64,000 bases of DNA from Larkinella insperata (GTDB lineage: Bacteria; Bacteroidota; Bacteroidia; Cytophagales; Spirosomataceae): positions 4,857,501 to 4,921,500 of the forward strand of contig NZ_CP110973.1 of NCBI RefSeq assembly GCF_026248825.1. Reading direction: 5' to 3'. Within the stretch, counting starts at the first letter, position 1, and every line of letters begins with the position of its first letter. The translations under genes and the position numbers were made by a program. Below, piece by piece: positions 52,666 to 61,661 of the stretch. The notes beneath the pieces were generated by a model. The model had not been told where the DNA came from. It searched no databases and saw only the letters and a list, made by a program, of their open reading frames with translations.

Positions 52666-55329
52666 TCATGAGAATAAGCCTAGTTGTTTCACTTTTTTCT
52701 CCGAATCGTTGTCGTCGGTGACGGATGCGTTGTCGTCCTGTGGCTCGTCGAATTCCGATTCTTCAACCAGTAAGTTAGAATTTATTGTCCTATTTTCCAC
52801 GATTTCCCGCTCATTAATCTGTCGGGGGGGCAATAACTTTACCTCTTTTACCTTGGCAAAAGGCAGTTTGGCGCCCAACGCTTTCCAGCCCCGCACGTCG
52901 ATGAAGCCTTCGGGCTCCAGCACCATTTTCTCGAGCGGCCCACGTTCTTTCATCTGGTGGACAATCTCGAAGCGGGGGTGGTTATCGGCCGAAACCGCCA
53001 GCATCTTCGAGCCTTTGGCGTCACCAACGAAGCTGAACTTCTTATCCTGCGTGGTGGTCTCCACTTTAAACCGTTTGACGTAATGCGACTTCTGGTTGGC
53101 TTCGTAATACACCGTCGACAGAATGCGCTCGGGGTCGAATTTCTCCAGAATGGCAATTTCGGACGGTTCGTAGCGGTTGGTCAGGTTGTAATTGGTCAAC
53201 TCATACTCCCCGTCTTTATAGACGACCAAAATGCTCATTCCGTTGTCGAAGTTGCCCAGGTATTTTCCGCGCTCGTCGCGGTTCAGGCGTCCGAGGTGTT
53301 CGTCGTACCAGATATCCACCCCGCCGAGCGTCGAAACGCCCCCGGATTTCAGGCTTACTTTCCGAACTGGATACTTGGTGACAATATTGCCCTGCGCCGA
53401 CCGATTTTTGATGCCAACCTCCGCAAAATTGTAATCAAACTGCTTGATCTTGGCCGTGCTCTGGGCGGTCAGGTTAATGGTAATGATCTCCGCTTCGCCG
53501 TTGTCGTTGGCGGTAAACCACAGTACTTTCGACTTCGGGTTGCCCATCGTCAGGTCGTATTCCCGGTCGCGGGTCACGGCGGTCACACTAAACCGCTTGG
53601 CCATCGTGATGCCGGATTTGCCATCCAGGTAGAGCAGGTTGTAGACTTTCCGCTCGTCATTTTTCTTGAAGACCGAGCAGTAAATAATGTCCTTACCGAC
53701 GAAGGTTTTGTCCTGAACTTTGGTGACCAGGCATTTGCCGTCGCGCCGGAAAACAATGATGTCGTCGATGTCGGAGCAGTCTGAAACAAACTCGTCTTTC
53801 TTCAGACCCGTACCGACGAAGCCGCCTTCGCGATCGACGTACAGTTTGGCGTTGGTAGCCGCCACCACGTTGGCCGCAATGGTGTTGAAGGCCCGTATCT
53901 CGGTTTTGCGCTCCCGTCCTTTGCCGTATTTTTTGAGCAGCTCTTTGAAGTAGCTGATGGCGTAACGGGTCAGGTTAGCCAGGTTGTCGTCCGTTTCGGC
54001 CAGTTCCTGTTCCAGCCGGCGCATGAGTTCTTCGGCCTTGAAGGCATCGTATTTCGAAATGCGTTTGATTCGAATTTCGGTCAGCCGGATCAGGTCATCT
54101 TCCGTAATTTCGCGGTAAAACTGCTTTTTGAACGGCTTCAGTCCTTTGTCGATCGTGGCCAGAACGGCTTCGAACGTCTCGCACTCCTCAATTTTCCGGT
54201 AAATCCGGTTTTCGATAAAGATTTTCTCGAGCGAACTGTACAGCAGCTTTTCCATCAACTCGCCCCGGCGGATCTGCAACTCGCGTTCGAGCAGCGCAAC
54301 CGTCTGGTGGGTGTTGATTTTCAGAATGTCGGTAACGGAAACAAAGTGCGGTTTATCCCCGATAATTACGCAGGCGTTCGGTGAAATGGACACTTCGCAT
54401 TCCGTAAACGCGTAGAGAGCGTCGATGGTAATGTCGGGCGAAACGCCGGGGGCCAGATGCACGTGGATTTCGACATCCTTCGATGTCAGGTCCTCCACTT
54501 TTTTGATTTTGATTTTGCCGTCGTCGTTGGCCTTGATGATCGAGTCCTTGATGGAGGTCGTCGTTGTACCAAACGGTGTTTCGCGAATGATCAGCGTTTT
54601 CTTGTCAAATTCCTCAATCTTCGCCCGGATGCGGACTTTACCACCCCGGCTACCGTCGTTGTAGTTGCTGACGTCAATGTAACCGCCCGTCAAAAAGTCG
54701 GGGTACAACGTGACGGGCTTGTCTTTCAAAATATTGATCGACGCTTCGATCAATTCAATGAAGTTGTGGGGCAGAATTTTGGTGGATAGACCAACGGCAA
54801 TTCCCTCCACGCCCAGCGCCAGCAGCAGCGGGAATTTAACGGGCAGCGTGACGGGTTCTTTCTTCCGGCCGTCGTACGACAACTGCCATTCGGTGGTCTG
54901 CGGATTGAAAAGAACGTCGTTGGCAAACTTCGACAACCGGACCTCGATGTACCGGGGGGCAGCCGCGCCGTCGCCGGTCCGGACATCGCCCCAGTTTCCC
55001 TGGATATCAAACACCAGGTTTTTCTGCCCGATGGTGGTCATGGCGTCGCCAATGGAAGCATCGCCATGCGGGTGGTACTGCATGGTCTGGCCGATGACGT
55101 TGGCCACTTTATTGAAGCGTCCGTCGTCCATCTCCTTCAGGGCGTGCATAATCCGGCGTTGCACCGGCTTCAGACCGTCTTCAACGGCCGGAACGGCCCG
55201 TTCCAGAATGACATAGGACGCGTATTCTAGAAACCAGTTTTCGTACAAGCCCGACACCACGGTCTGCTGGTGGAGGGTATTTTCATTTTGCTCTTCCGGT
55301 AGTTCAGTGGGATCCAGAATTTCGCTCAT
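52666..55329 (-). CDS. parC: DNA topoisomerase IV subunit A (Bacteroidota ParC/GyrA type)
   Basis: This 887-residue type IIA topoisomerase subunit cuts and rejoins DNA for decatenation; its ParE/GyrB partner is not in the window. I set the start at ATG 55329 (MSEILDPTELPEE) because the upstream 32 codons look non-coding. The winged-helix domain shows VEDGLKPVQRRIMHAL, HPHGDASIGDAM (quinolone-resistance region) and the catalytic Tyr Y127 in APRYIEVRL. The coiled-coil gate and a C-terminal domain with repeated strands follow, ending in an acidic tail. The SanA-like gene follows with a one-base gap. Confidence 0.95.
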   Translation of the reverse strand: MSEILDPTELPEEQNENTLHQQTVVSGLYENWFLEYASYVILERAVPAVEDGLKPVQRRIMHALKEMDDGRFNKVANVIGQTMQYHPHGDASIGDAMTTIGQKNLVFDIQGNWGDVRTGDGAAAPRYIEVRLSKFANDVLFNPQTTEWQLSYDGRKKEPVTLPVKFPLLLALGVEGIAVGLSTKILPHNFIELIEASINILKDKPVTLYPDFLTGGYIDVSNYNDGSRGGKVRIRAKIEEFDKKTLIIRETPFGTTTTSIKDSIIKANDDGKIKIKKVEDLTSKDVEIHVHLAPGVSPDITIDALYAFTECEVSISPNACVIIGDKPHFVSVTDILKINTHQTVALLERELQIRRGELMEKLLYSSLEKIFIENRIYRKIEECETFEAVLATIDKGLKPFKKQFYREITEDDLIRLTEIRIKRISKYDAFKAEELMRRLEQELAETDDNLANLTRYAISYFKELLKKYGKGRERKTEIRAFNTIAANVVAATNAKLYVDREGGFVGTGLKKDEFVSDCSDIDDIIVFRRDGKCLVTKVQDKTFVGKDIIYCSVFKKNDERKVYNLLYLDGKSGITMAKRFSVTAVTRDREYDLTMGNPKSKVLWFTANDNGEAEIITINLTAQSTAKIKQFDYNFAEVGIKNRSAQGNIVTKYPVRKVSLKSGGVSTLGGVDIWYDEHLGRLNRDERGKYLGNFDNGMSILVVYKDGEYELTNYNLTNRYEPSEIAILEKFDPERILSTVYYEANQKSHYVKRFKVETTTQDKKFSFVGDAKGSKMLAVSADNHPRFEIVHQMKERGPLEKMVLEPEGFIDVRGWKALGAKLPFAKVKEVKLLPPRQINEREIVENRTINSNLLVEESEFDEPQDDNASVTDDNDSEKKVKQLGLFS

Positions 55330-55780
55330 TCGACTAATGACGGATAAAAATCGATGGTAAATGCTATCGTTTTGATGGGCTCGGCGGGAAAATAATCCGT
55401 CGATAGCTTTATAAAGATACAACAATTTTTTGAAAAAAGTGCCCTATATGCGCTAAAATGCGGCTTTTTGGGTAAAATCGTTACACCTCCACATCGCCAG
55501 ATCAGAAGTTTACAAAAGCCATGCCGGTGAGCCTTCCAATCGGAATCAGAAGACCATTCGGCTTTAAAATGCTTTTGCTTGATCGCTCTTTCCTGAAAAC
55601 GTTATATAATACTTGTATTACAAATGTAGTGATTTTAAATCAGAATACGGCTTTTCACCGTATTAAATCACATTCTATAGCTCCGGTAACGGTAAACGCC
55701 GATCAAAAACCACGAATGGAAAGGTACCGAAAATAACGGTTCCAATGCAACGACTTTCTTGCGCCCGGTGGAAAAGTCGA
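55330..55780. other. Intergenic region upstream of parC
   Basis: No gene is supported here. It includes an AT-rich block (about 55595-55680) with the palindrome TTGTATTACAA (55613-55623) and a hairpin with AATACGG/CCGTATT arms near 55644-55664. It also holds a minus-strand exact -7 match TACATTTG (55628-55621) that could drive parC with a leader of about 290 bases; a -33 element is not evident. Confidence 0.4.
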
Positions 55781-56419
55781 TTACTTGGGTACGGAATTGA
55801 TCACCATTAGCAACTCGCTGATCATCATGGCCGTTGCGCCCCAGACTTTAAAGCCCTGAAGTTGATAAAAAGGCGCGTCAATTAAGGTGCCGCGCACTTC
55901 AATGGCGTTGGCCCCAACGATGGTTTCGTCCATCAGTTCATCCAGCGATACCTCGACAACGTGTTCGACCTCGCGCGGATCGGGGTAAAAATCCGGCCGG
56001 TACGGCAATATACCCACCACCGGCTGGACGAAAAAATTACTCGGGGGGATGTACAGCTCGGTCAGCTTGCCCAGCACTTTGACATCGGTCACACGAATGC
56101 CGACTTCTTCCTGCGCTTCCCGCAGGGCCGTCCGGATCAGGTTTTCGTCGGTGCGCTCCATGCGTCCGCCCGGAAAGGCCATCTGCCCGGCATGAACACC
56201 GTCGTACTGCGGGCGCAGAATCAGGGGTAAAAGAATGGAACCCCGGTACGGATAAAAAACAATTAAAACGGCGCTTCGCCGGGTGCGTTCATTCGGTTGC
56301 ATAGCCATCCGCAGCCGCGAGGCCGAAGCCATTTTCTTGTGGGCTTCGGCGCCGGGTAACGGTTCGGCCAGTCGCTCTTTCAAGGCACTGGCAAAGCTAT
56401 GAAACGAAGGGTCAAGCAT
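55781..56419 (-). CDS. Nudix hydrolase, CoA pyrophosphatase-like
   Basis: This 212-residue cytoplasmic Nudix enzyme belongs to the CoA diphosphatase group. The Nudix box is visible as the run from AFPGGRMERTDENL to TALREAQEEVGI, with the catalytic helix REAQEEVG intact. The upstream hydrophobic strand VLIVFYPYRG and LILRPQYDGVHAGQMAFPG is the UPF0035-type motif that marks CoA-active members. It probably splits CoA or its derivatives into 4'-phosphopantetheine and 3',5'-ADP. Its start overlaps the end of the upstream FAD-dependent dehydrogenase gene by eight bases, so the two are translationally coupled. Confidence 0.9.
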   Translation of the reverse strand: MLDPSFHSFASALKERLAEPLPGAEAHKKMASASRLRMAMQPNERTRRSAVLIVFYPYRGSILLPLILRPQYDGVHAGQMAFPGGRMERTDENLIRTALREAQEEVGIRVTDVKVLGKLTELYIPPSNFFVQPVVGILPYRPDFYPDPREVEHVVEVSLDELMDETIVGANAIEVRGTLIDAPFYQLQGFKVWGATAMMISELLMVINSVPK

Positions 56420-57995
56420 ATAGTTTGGCTACTTGTTCAGCACATTTTTCACCGTCCATGGCCGCCGAGACGATGCCACCGGCGTACCCGGCTCCCTCGC
56501 TGCACGGAAACAACCGGCTGATCTGCACGTGTTCGAGCGTGTCGGGTCGGCGCGGTATCCGGACCGGCGAGGACGTACGGCTTTCCACGCCAATCAACTG
56601 GGCTTCGTTGGTAACGTAGCCGCGCATCGATTTTCCGAATTGCTGCAAACCGGTTTTCAGGGGCGCGGCAATCGTTTCGGGCAACACCGCCTGCATGTCA
56701 ACCGACTGAAGACCGGGTTGGTACGAAGTCGGTAGCAGGCTTTTGGAAACCCGGCTGGTCACAAAATCAGAAACCCGCTGGGCCGGAGCGGTCTGGTTGC
56801 CGCCTGCGAGCTGGCAGGCCCGCTGTTCGAGTTCTTTCTGAAACTGCATACCGGCCAGCGGACCGTATTCTTTATATTTTATCAAATCCGTTTCGTGGAC
56901 GGCCACCACCAGTCCCGAATTGGCGTACTTCGAATCCCGGCGCGAGGGCGACATACCGTTCACCACCAGTTCGCCCGGAGCCGTAGCCGCCGGAACAATG
57001 AAACCGCCCGGACACATGCAAAACGAGAAAACGCCCCGTTCCACCCCCTTGTGCCGGGTTTGGGTCACCAGACTGTAGGAAGCCGCGGGCAGGTAATCGC
57101 CCCGCTCGGGCCGGTGATACTGGAGCTGGTCGATCAGCGACTGCTGGTGCTCGATCCGAACGCCCATTGCAAACGGCTTGCTCTCAATCGTAATGCCTTT
57201 CTGATGCAACAGTTCAAAGACGTCGCGCGCCGAATGACCCGTCGCCAGAATGACGCCCAGGCCGGTCAGCTCGTCGCCCCGGTCCGTTACAACGCCCTTG
57301 ATTTCGTTTTGTTCGACCAGCAAATCCACCATGCGCGTGTCGAACCGGATTTCTCCACCCGCTTCGAGGACGCTCTGCCGCAGGGCAACCACCACCTCGG
57401 GCAGTTTGTTGGTGCCGATGTGGGGGTGGGCATCCACCAGAATCTGTTCCGTCGCGCCGTGCGCCACCAGAATTTCGAGGATTCGGCGCACGTCACCGCG
57501 CTTTTTGGAACGGGTGTAGAGCTTGCCGTCGGAATAGGTACCGGCACCGCCTTCTCCGAAACAGTAGTTCGATTCGGGGTTAACCCGGTGTTCTTTATTG
57601 ATAGCCGCCAGATCACGCCGACGCGCGCGGACATCGCTGCCGCGTTCCAGCACAATCGGCTTCAGACCCAGTTCAACCAGCCGCAAAGCCGCAAACAAAC
57701 CCGCCGGACCGGCTCCAACCACAATCACCGGGCGAGCCTGGCTCACATCGGAGTACGCCTTCCGGTACGCAATCAGCGGACGCGGGGGCTCATTCACGTA
57801 GACTTCGGCATCGACGTGTACTTTTACCTGACGCGACCGGGCGTCGATGGACTGCCGCAGCTTGCGAACCACGGGTCGTTCCGGCTGGGCAATCAGGTCC
57901 GCCGGAAGCTGTAATCGGTTGTAGATTTCTTGCTCGAAAGCCACCTCATCGAAAGCAATATCGGGTTCGAGCGTTAACGAAAGCGAGTGAATCAT
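56412..57995 (-). CDS. FAD-dependent dehydrogenase (COG2509-like)
   Basis: This 527-residue oxidoreductase has the N-terminal module typical of COG2509 proteins (about 90 residues) before the Rossmann motif VIVVGAGPAGLFAALRLVELG. Further FAD-family features are NYCFGEGGAGTYSDGKLYTR and the late IFRLFP-like segment with EGAGYAGGIVSAAMDG, which binds the flavin. Its substrate is not known. It lies first in a two-gene operon and overlaps the Nudix gene by eight bases. No consensus -7 element was found just upstream. Confidence 0.88.
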   Translation of the reverse strand: MIHSLSLTLEPDIAFDEVAFEQEIYNRLQLPADLIAQPERPVVRKLRQSIDARSRQVKVHVDAEVYVNEPPRPLIAYRKAYSDVSQARPVIVVGAGPAGLFAALRLVELGLKPIVLERGSDVRARRRDLAAINKEHRVNPESNYCFGEGGAGTYSDGKLYTRSKKRGDVRRILEILVAHGATEQILVDAHPHIGTNKLPEVVVALRQSVLEAGGEIRFDTRMVDLLVEQNEIKGVVTDRGDELTGLGVILATGHSARDVFELLHQKGITIESKPFAMGVRIEHQQSLIDQLQYHRPERGDYLPAASYSLVTQTRHKGVERGVFSFCMCPGGFIVPAATAPGELVVNGMSPSRRDSKYANSGLVVAVHETDLIKYKEYGPLAGMQFQKELEQRACQLAGGNQTAPAQRVSDFVTSRVSKSLLPTSYQPGLQSVDMQAVLPETIAAPLKTGLQQFGKSMRGYVTNEAQLIGVESRTSSPVRIPRRPDTLEHVQISRLFPCSEGAGYAGGIVSAAMDGEKCAEQVAKLYA

Positions 57996-58121
57996 AGGTA
58001 TTATTTCCTATAAGATCAACAACCGGATACCGTTTCGGGTTCGCCGTTTATTTCTTATTATTATTTGTGTATTAAATGGTAAATTTATTTAATCAAATTG
58101 AATTAACACGGCTGGCCGGGC

Positions 58122-58159
58122 TTTGAATTCGTTTTCACGGCGCCGTCGGCCTATATTTG
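58122..58159 (+). promoter_or_regulatory. Predicted promoter of the fucosidase gene
   Basis: TATATTTG (58152-58159) is an exact TAnnTTTG -7 match. TTTG at 58122-58125 is rather far (26 bases); the TTTTC at 58132-58136 is another -33 option. The predicted transcript would begin near 58166, which supports the internal ATG at 58229 as the real start. Confidence 0.55.
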
Positions 58160-58228
58160 ACCCGGCGATGGGACCTTCCGGGGGAAGATCCATGCGTTCC
58201 ATTCAGCTCATTGACAACCCACTTTCTA

Positions 58229-60310
58229 ATGAAAAAAGTTTTTCTCCTGATTTTACTCAGTACACTGCGATTATCTGCTCAAAAAACGGCTCCGCCCGCT
58301 CCGTATGGGGCCTTGCCGAGTCCGCAGCAGGTGGAGTGGCAGAAAATGGAGTACTACATGTTTATCCACTTCGGACCAAACACGTTTACCAACAAAGAAT
58401 GGGGCCACGGCGACGAAGACCCGAAGGTATTTAACCCCACCCGGCTCGACGCCCGCCAGTGGGCCCGCACGGCCAAAGCCGCAGGCATGAAAGCCATCAT
58501 CATCACGGCCAAGCACCACGACGGCTTTTGCCTATGGCCCAGCAAATTCAGCAAACATACCGTGCGGGAAAGCGCCTGGAAAAACGGCCAGGGTGACGTG
58601 CTGCGTGAACTGTCCGACGCCTGCAAGGAATACGGCTTGAAGTTCGGGGTGTACCTTTCGCCCTGGGACCGCAACCACCCGGCCTACGGAACGCCAGAGT
58701 ATAACCAGATTTTTGCCAACACGCTCGACGAAGTGCTGAGCAGCTACGGCAGCGTGTTTGAACAGTGGTTCGACGGGGCCAACGGCGAAGGCCCGAACGG
58801 CAAACGGCAGGAGTACGACTGGAACCTGTTCCGGGGTGTGGTCTACAAACACCAGCCCAAAGCCATCATCTTCAGCGACATTGGCCCGGGCTGCCGCTGG
58901 ATGGGCAACGAAAGCGGTATTGCGGGCGAAACCAACTGGTCGACGCTCAACACCGACGGTTTTGGGATGGGCCACGCGGCCCCGCCGACGCACGTGCTCA
59001 ACGCCGGCAACGAAAACGGAAAATACTGGATTCCGGCGGAGGTCGATGTGTCGATCCGGCCGGGCTGGTTCTACAGCCCCGATACCGACGACCGGGTGAA
59101 AACGCTGACGCACCTGATGAAAATCTATTATTCGTCGGTGGGCCGCAACGGCAACCTGCTCCTGAATGTGCCGGTTTCGCGCGAAGGACTGATTCACCAA
59201 AACGATTCAACCCGCCTGATGGAATTCCGCAAAACCGTGGCCGAGTCGTTTAAAACCAACTTGGCGCTGGGCAAAACCGTGACGGCTTCGGCGGTTCGGG
59301 GCAAGGACCAGCGGTTTGGGGCTAAAAACCTGCTGGACGGCAACTACGACACGTACTGGACCACCGACGATGCCGTGCGGCAGGGGTCGTTCGTCATTGA
59401 TCTGGGCAAACCCACGGAGATCAACCGGATCGTGTTGCAGGAGTACATTCCGCTGGGCCAGCGCGTAAAGTCGTTTAAAGTTGAAGCCTGGAACGGCAAG
59501 CAATTCGAAACCATCGATCAGCAAACCACCATCGGTTACAAACGAATTCTGGTGTTCCCGACCCTGAAAACCACGAAGGTCCGGGTAACGATTCTCGAAT
59601 CCAACGCCTGCCCGGTGCTGGCGGAATGCGGTCTGTACAAAGCGACCGAACTGCTGTCGAACCCCGAAATTGCGCGCAACAGGCAGGGGTTGGTAACGAT
59701 CACCTCGGAAGTGGCCGATCCGGTTATCCGGTATACGACCGACGGTTCGGAACCGACGCTGGCATCGACCCGCTACACGGCTCCGTTCCACTACGCCAAA
59801 GGCGGCACGATCAAAGCGCGAGCGTTCATCAAAAACGGCGCGGAGTCGTCGGAAATCGTCCCGGCATCGTTTGACCTGGCCCCCGAGAAGTGGTCGGTGG
59901 TGGCCAGCGACGACAAGCTGAAAAGCGCGGCTGGCCGCGCCATCGATTCCAATCCGCATACCGTCTGGCAAACCGCCCGGCAGGAGGGCAGCGCCAAACA
60001 CCCGCACGAGCTGGTGGTGAACCTGGGTGAGACGCTCAACCTGAAAGGGTTTACCTACACCCCCCGTCAGGACGGCCAGAACGGCGGCACGATTTACCAG
60101 TATAGTTTCTACGTGAGCGAAAACGGTACCGACTGGAAACCCGTCCTCGAAAAGCAGGCATTTGCCAACATCCGGAACAATCCGGTGAAACAGGAAGTGC
60201 CGTTTGCCAGTCCGCAAAAAGCGAAATTTATCAAGCTGGTGGCGCTTTCGTCGGTCAACGAAAACGAAAACTGGGCGTCGGCTGCGGAAGTGGGCGTGCT
60301 GGTAAACTAA
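58229..60310 (+). CDS. GH29 alpha-L-fucosidase with F5/8-type and chitobiase-type C-terminal domains
   Basis: This 693-residue secreted glycosidase would remove alpha-L-fucose from glycans. ATG 58229 begins the signal peptide MKKVFLLILLSTLRLSAQ. The GH29 barrel (about 30-340) includes YYMFIHFGPNTFTNKEWGHG, IIITAKHHDGFCLWPS and the nucleophile-containing FEQWFDGANGEGP. It is followed by an F5/8-type sugar-binding domain (about 350-475; RFGAKNLLDGNYDTYWTTDD), a chitobiase-like domain (about 490-555; VIRYTTDGSEPT) and a second F5/8-like domain (about 560-693). It seems to be a stand-alone gene far from the GH43 cluster. Confidence 0.92.
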   Translation: MKKVFLLILLSTLRLSAQKTAPPAPYGALPSPQQVEWQKMEYYMFIHFGPNTFTNKEWGHGDEDPKVFNPTRLDARQWARTAKAAGMKAIIITAKHHDGFCLWPSKFSKHTVRESAWKNGQGDVLRELSDACKEYGLKFGVYLSPWDRNHPAYGTPEYNQIFANTLDEVLSSYGSVFEQWFDGANGEGPNGKRQEYDWNLFRGVVYKHQPKAIIFSDIGPGCRWMGNESGIAGETNWSTLNTDGFGMGHAAPPTHVLNAGNENGKYWIPAEVDVSIRPGWFYSPDTDDRVKTLTHLMKIYYSSVGRNGNLLLNVPVSREGLIHQNDSTRLMEFRKTVAESFKTNLALGKTVTASAVRGKDQRFGAKNLLDGNYDTYWTTDDAVRQGSFVIDLGKPTEINRIVLQEYIPLGQRVKSFKVEAWNGKQFETIDQQTTIGYKRILVFPTLKTTKVRVTILESNACPVLAECGLYKATELLSNPEIARNRQGLVTITSEVADPVIRYTTDGSEPTLASTRYTAPFHYAKGGTIKARAFIKNGAESSEIVPASFDLAPEKWSVVASDDKLKSAAGRAIDSNPHTVWQTARQEGSAKHPHELVVNLGETLNLKGFTYTPRQDGQNGGTIYQYSFYVSENGTDWKPVLEKQAFANIRNNPVKQEVPFASPQKAKFIKLVALSSVNENENWASAAEVGVLVN

Positions 60311-60327
60311 TCTAAAAACGAACTACT

Positions 60328-60376
60328 CCCGTCAGGTATAGGCAATTCGTTGCCATTCCTGACGGGTTTTCTTTTT
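60328..60376 (+). terminator. Intrinsic terminator after the fucosidase gene
   Basis: The arms 60328-60336 and 60358-60366 pair perfectly, with an inner GGCAA/TTGCC stem closed by a TTCG tetraloop. The stem is followed by TTTTCTTTTT. It ends seven bases before the ATG of the next gene. Confidence 0.85.
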
Positions 60377-60383
60377 CAAACTC

Positions 60384-61565
60384 ATGGCCCAGTCAACCGA
60401 TTTTGAAGCCCCTGATTTTTACGGAATCGACGACCTGCTGACGGAAGAGCAGAAACTGGTGCGGGCGTCAATGCGGGCGTTTGTCAACCGGGAAATCAGC
60501 CCCATCATCGAGGAATGCGCCCAACGGGGGGCGTTTCCCGAGTCGCTGCCCCGGAAGTTTGGGGAAATTGGGGCCTTCGGGCCGACCATTCCGACGGAAT
60601 ACGGCGGGGGTGGGCTGGATGCCATTTGCTACGGCCTGATGATGCAGGAAATCGAGCGGGGCGATTCGGGAATGCGGTCCTGTGTGTCGGTGCAGAGTTC
60701 GCTGGTGATGTGGCCAATTTACGCGTACGGGTCCGAAGAGCAGAAGCGCAAGTTTCTGCCCCGGCTGGCAGCGGGCGAGTGGCTGGGCTGTTTCGGGCTG
60801 ACGGAACCCGACCACGGTTCGAATACCGCCGGGATGCAGACCTCGTTTGTGGAGCACGACGATCATTACCGGCTGAATGGGTCCAAACTCTGGATCACCA
60901 ACGCACCGGTGGCCGATGTAGCCGTTGTCTGGGCCAAAAATAGCCAGGGCCGGGTACAGGGCCTGCTGGTCGAACGCGGCATGGACGGTTTTTCAACGCC
61001 CGAAATTCACGGCAAATGGTCGCTGCGGGCCAGCACGACGGGTGAGCTGGTGTTTCAGGACGTAAAAGTGCCCAAAGAAAACCGGCTGCCGGGCGTCGAC
61101 GGGATGAAAGGACCGCTGAGTTGTCTGGATCAGGCCCGGTACGGCATTGCCTGGGGCGTGGTGGGGGCGGCTATGGATTGCTACGACTCGGCCCGGCGCT
61201 ATGCGCTCGAACGGCAGCAGTTTGGCAAACCCATCGCGTCGTTTCAACTGGTGCAGAAGAAGCTGGCCGAAATGCTCACCGAGATCACGAAAGCCCAACT
61301 GATCTGCTGGCGGCTGGGGGTCCTGAAAAACGAAGGCAAAGCCACCACGGCCCAGATTTCGCTGGCCAAACGGGCCAACGTCGAGATGGCCCTGCACGTG
61401 GCGCGGGAAGCCCGGCAGGTGCACGGGGCGATGGGCGTTTCGGGCGAATACCCGATCATGCGCCACCTGATGAACCTGGAATCGGTGATTACCTACGAGG
61501 GAACCCACGACATTCACCTGCTGATTCTGGGCAACGAAATCACCGGTATTCCGGCGTTTAAATAA
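60384..61565 (+). CDS. Acyl-CoA dehydrogenase, glutaryl-CoA dehydrogenase-like
   Basis: This 393-residue flavoenzyme resembles glutaryl-CoA dehydrogenases, which oxidise and decarboxylate glutaryl-CoA to crotonyl-CoA in lysine and tryptophan breakdown. Features are GCFGLTEPDHGSNTAGM (FAD/substrate loop), KLWITNAPVADVAVVW, the substrate Arg candidate in KWSLRASTTGEL, and catalytic base Glu372 in ITYEGTHDIHLLILG. This arrangement matches the glutaryl-CoA subfamily better than medium-chain enzymes. It lies alone between two terminators; no electron-transfer flavoprotein genes are adjacent. Confidence 0.88.
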   Translation: MAQSTDFEAPDFYGIDDLLTEEQKLVRASMRAFVNREISPIIEECAQRGAFPESLPRKFGEIGAFGPTIPTEYGGGGLDAICYGLMMQEIERGDSGMRSCVSVQSSLVMWPIYAYGSEEQKRKFLPRLAAGEWLGCFGLTEPDHGSNTAGMQTSFVEHDDHYRLNGSKLWITNAPVADVAVVWAKNSQGRVQGLLVERGMDGFSTPEIHGKWSLRASTTGELVFQDVKVPKENRLPGVDGMKGPLSCLDQARYGIAWGVVGAAMDCYDSARRYALERQQFGKPIASFQLVQKKLAEMLTEITKAQLICWRLGVLKNEGKATTAQISLAKRANVEMALHVAREARQVHGAMGVSGEYPIMRHLMNLESVITYEGTHDIHLLILGNEITGIPAFK

Positions 61566-61585
61566 CCGGTTTTGCTGCCTGCCGT

Positions 61586-61624
61586 AAAAAAAATGGTGGC
61601 CTAAAAGACCACCTTTTCTTTTTT
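61586..61624. terminator. Bidirectional terminator
   Basis: A short stem GGTGG (61595-61599) with CCACC (61609-61613) is flanked by an A run on the left and a T run on the right. It separates the convergent acyl-CoA dehydrogenase and dipeptidase genes. Confidence 0.75.
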
Positions 61625-61661
61625 TGGCAATGAAATGATTTTTAAGCGGTGAACGATCAGG

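Noticed and set aside
55521..55736. 71-codon frame upstream of parC
   Set aside because: Basic, unstructured sequence across an AT-rich region that looks regulatory.
56895..57914. 339-codon open frame opposite the FAD dehydrogenase gene
   Set aside because: Antisense shadow without motifs.
59207..60217. 336-codon open frame opposite the fucosidase gene
   Set aside because: Antisense shadow without motifs; the fucosidase domains on the plus strand are unambiguous.
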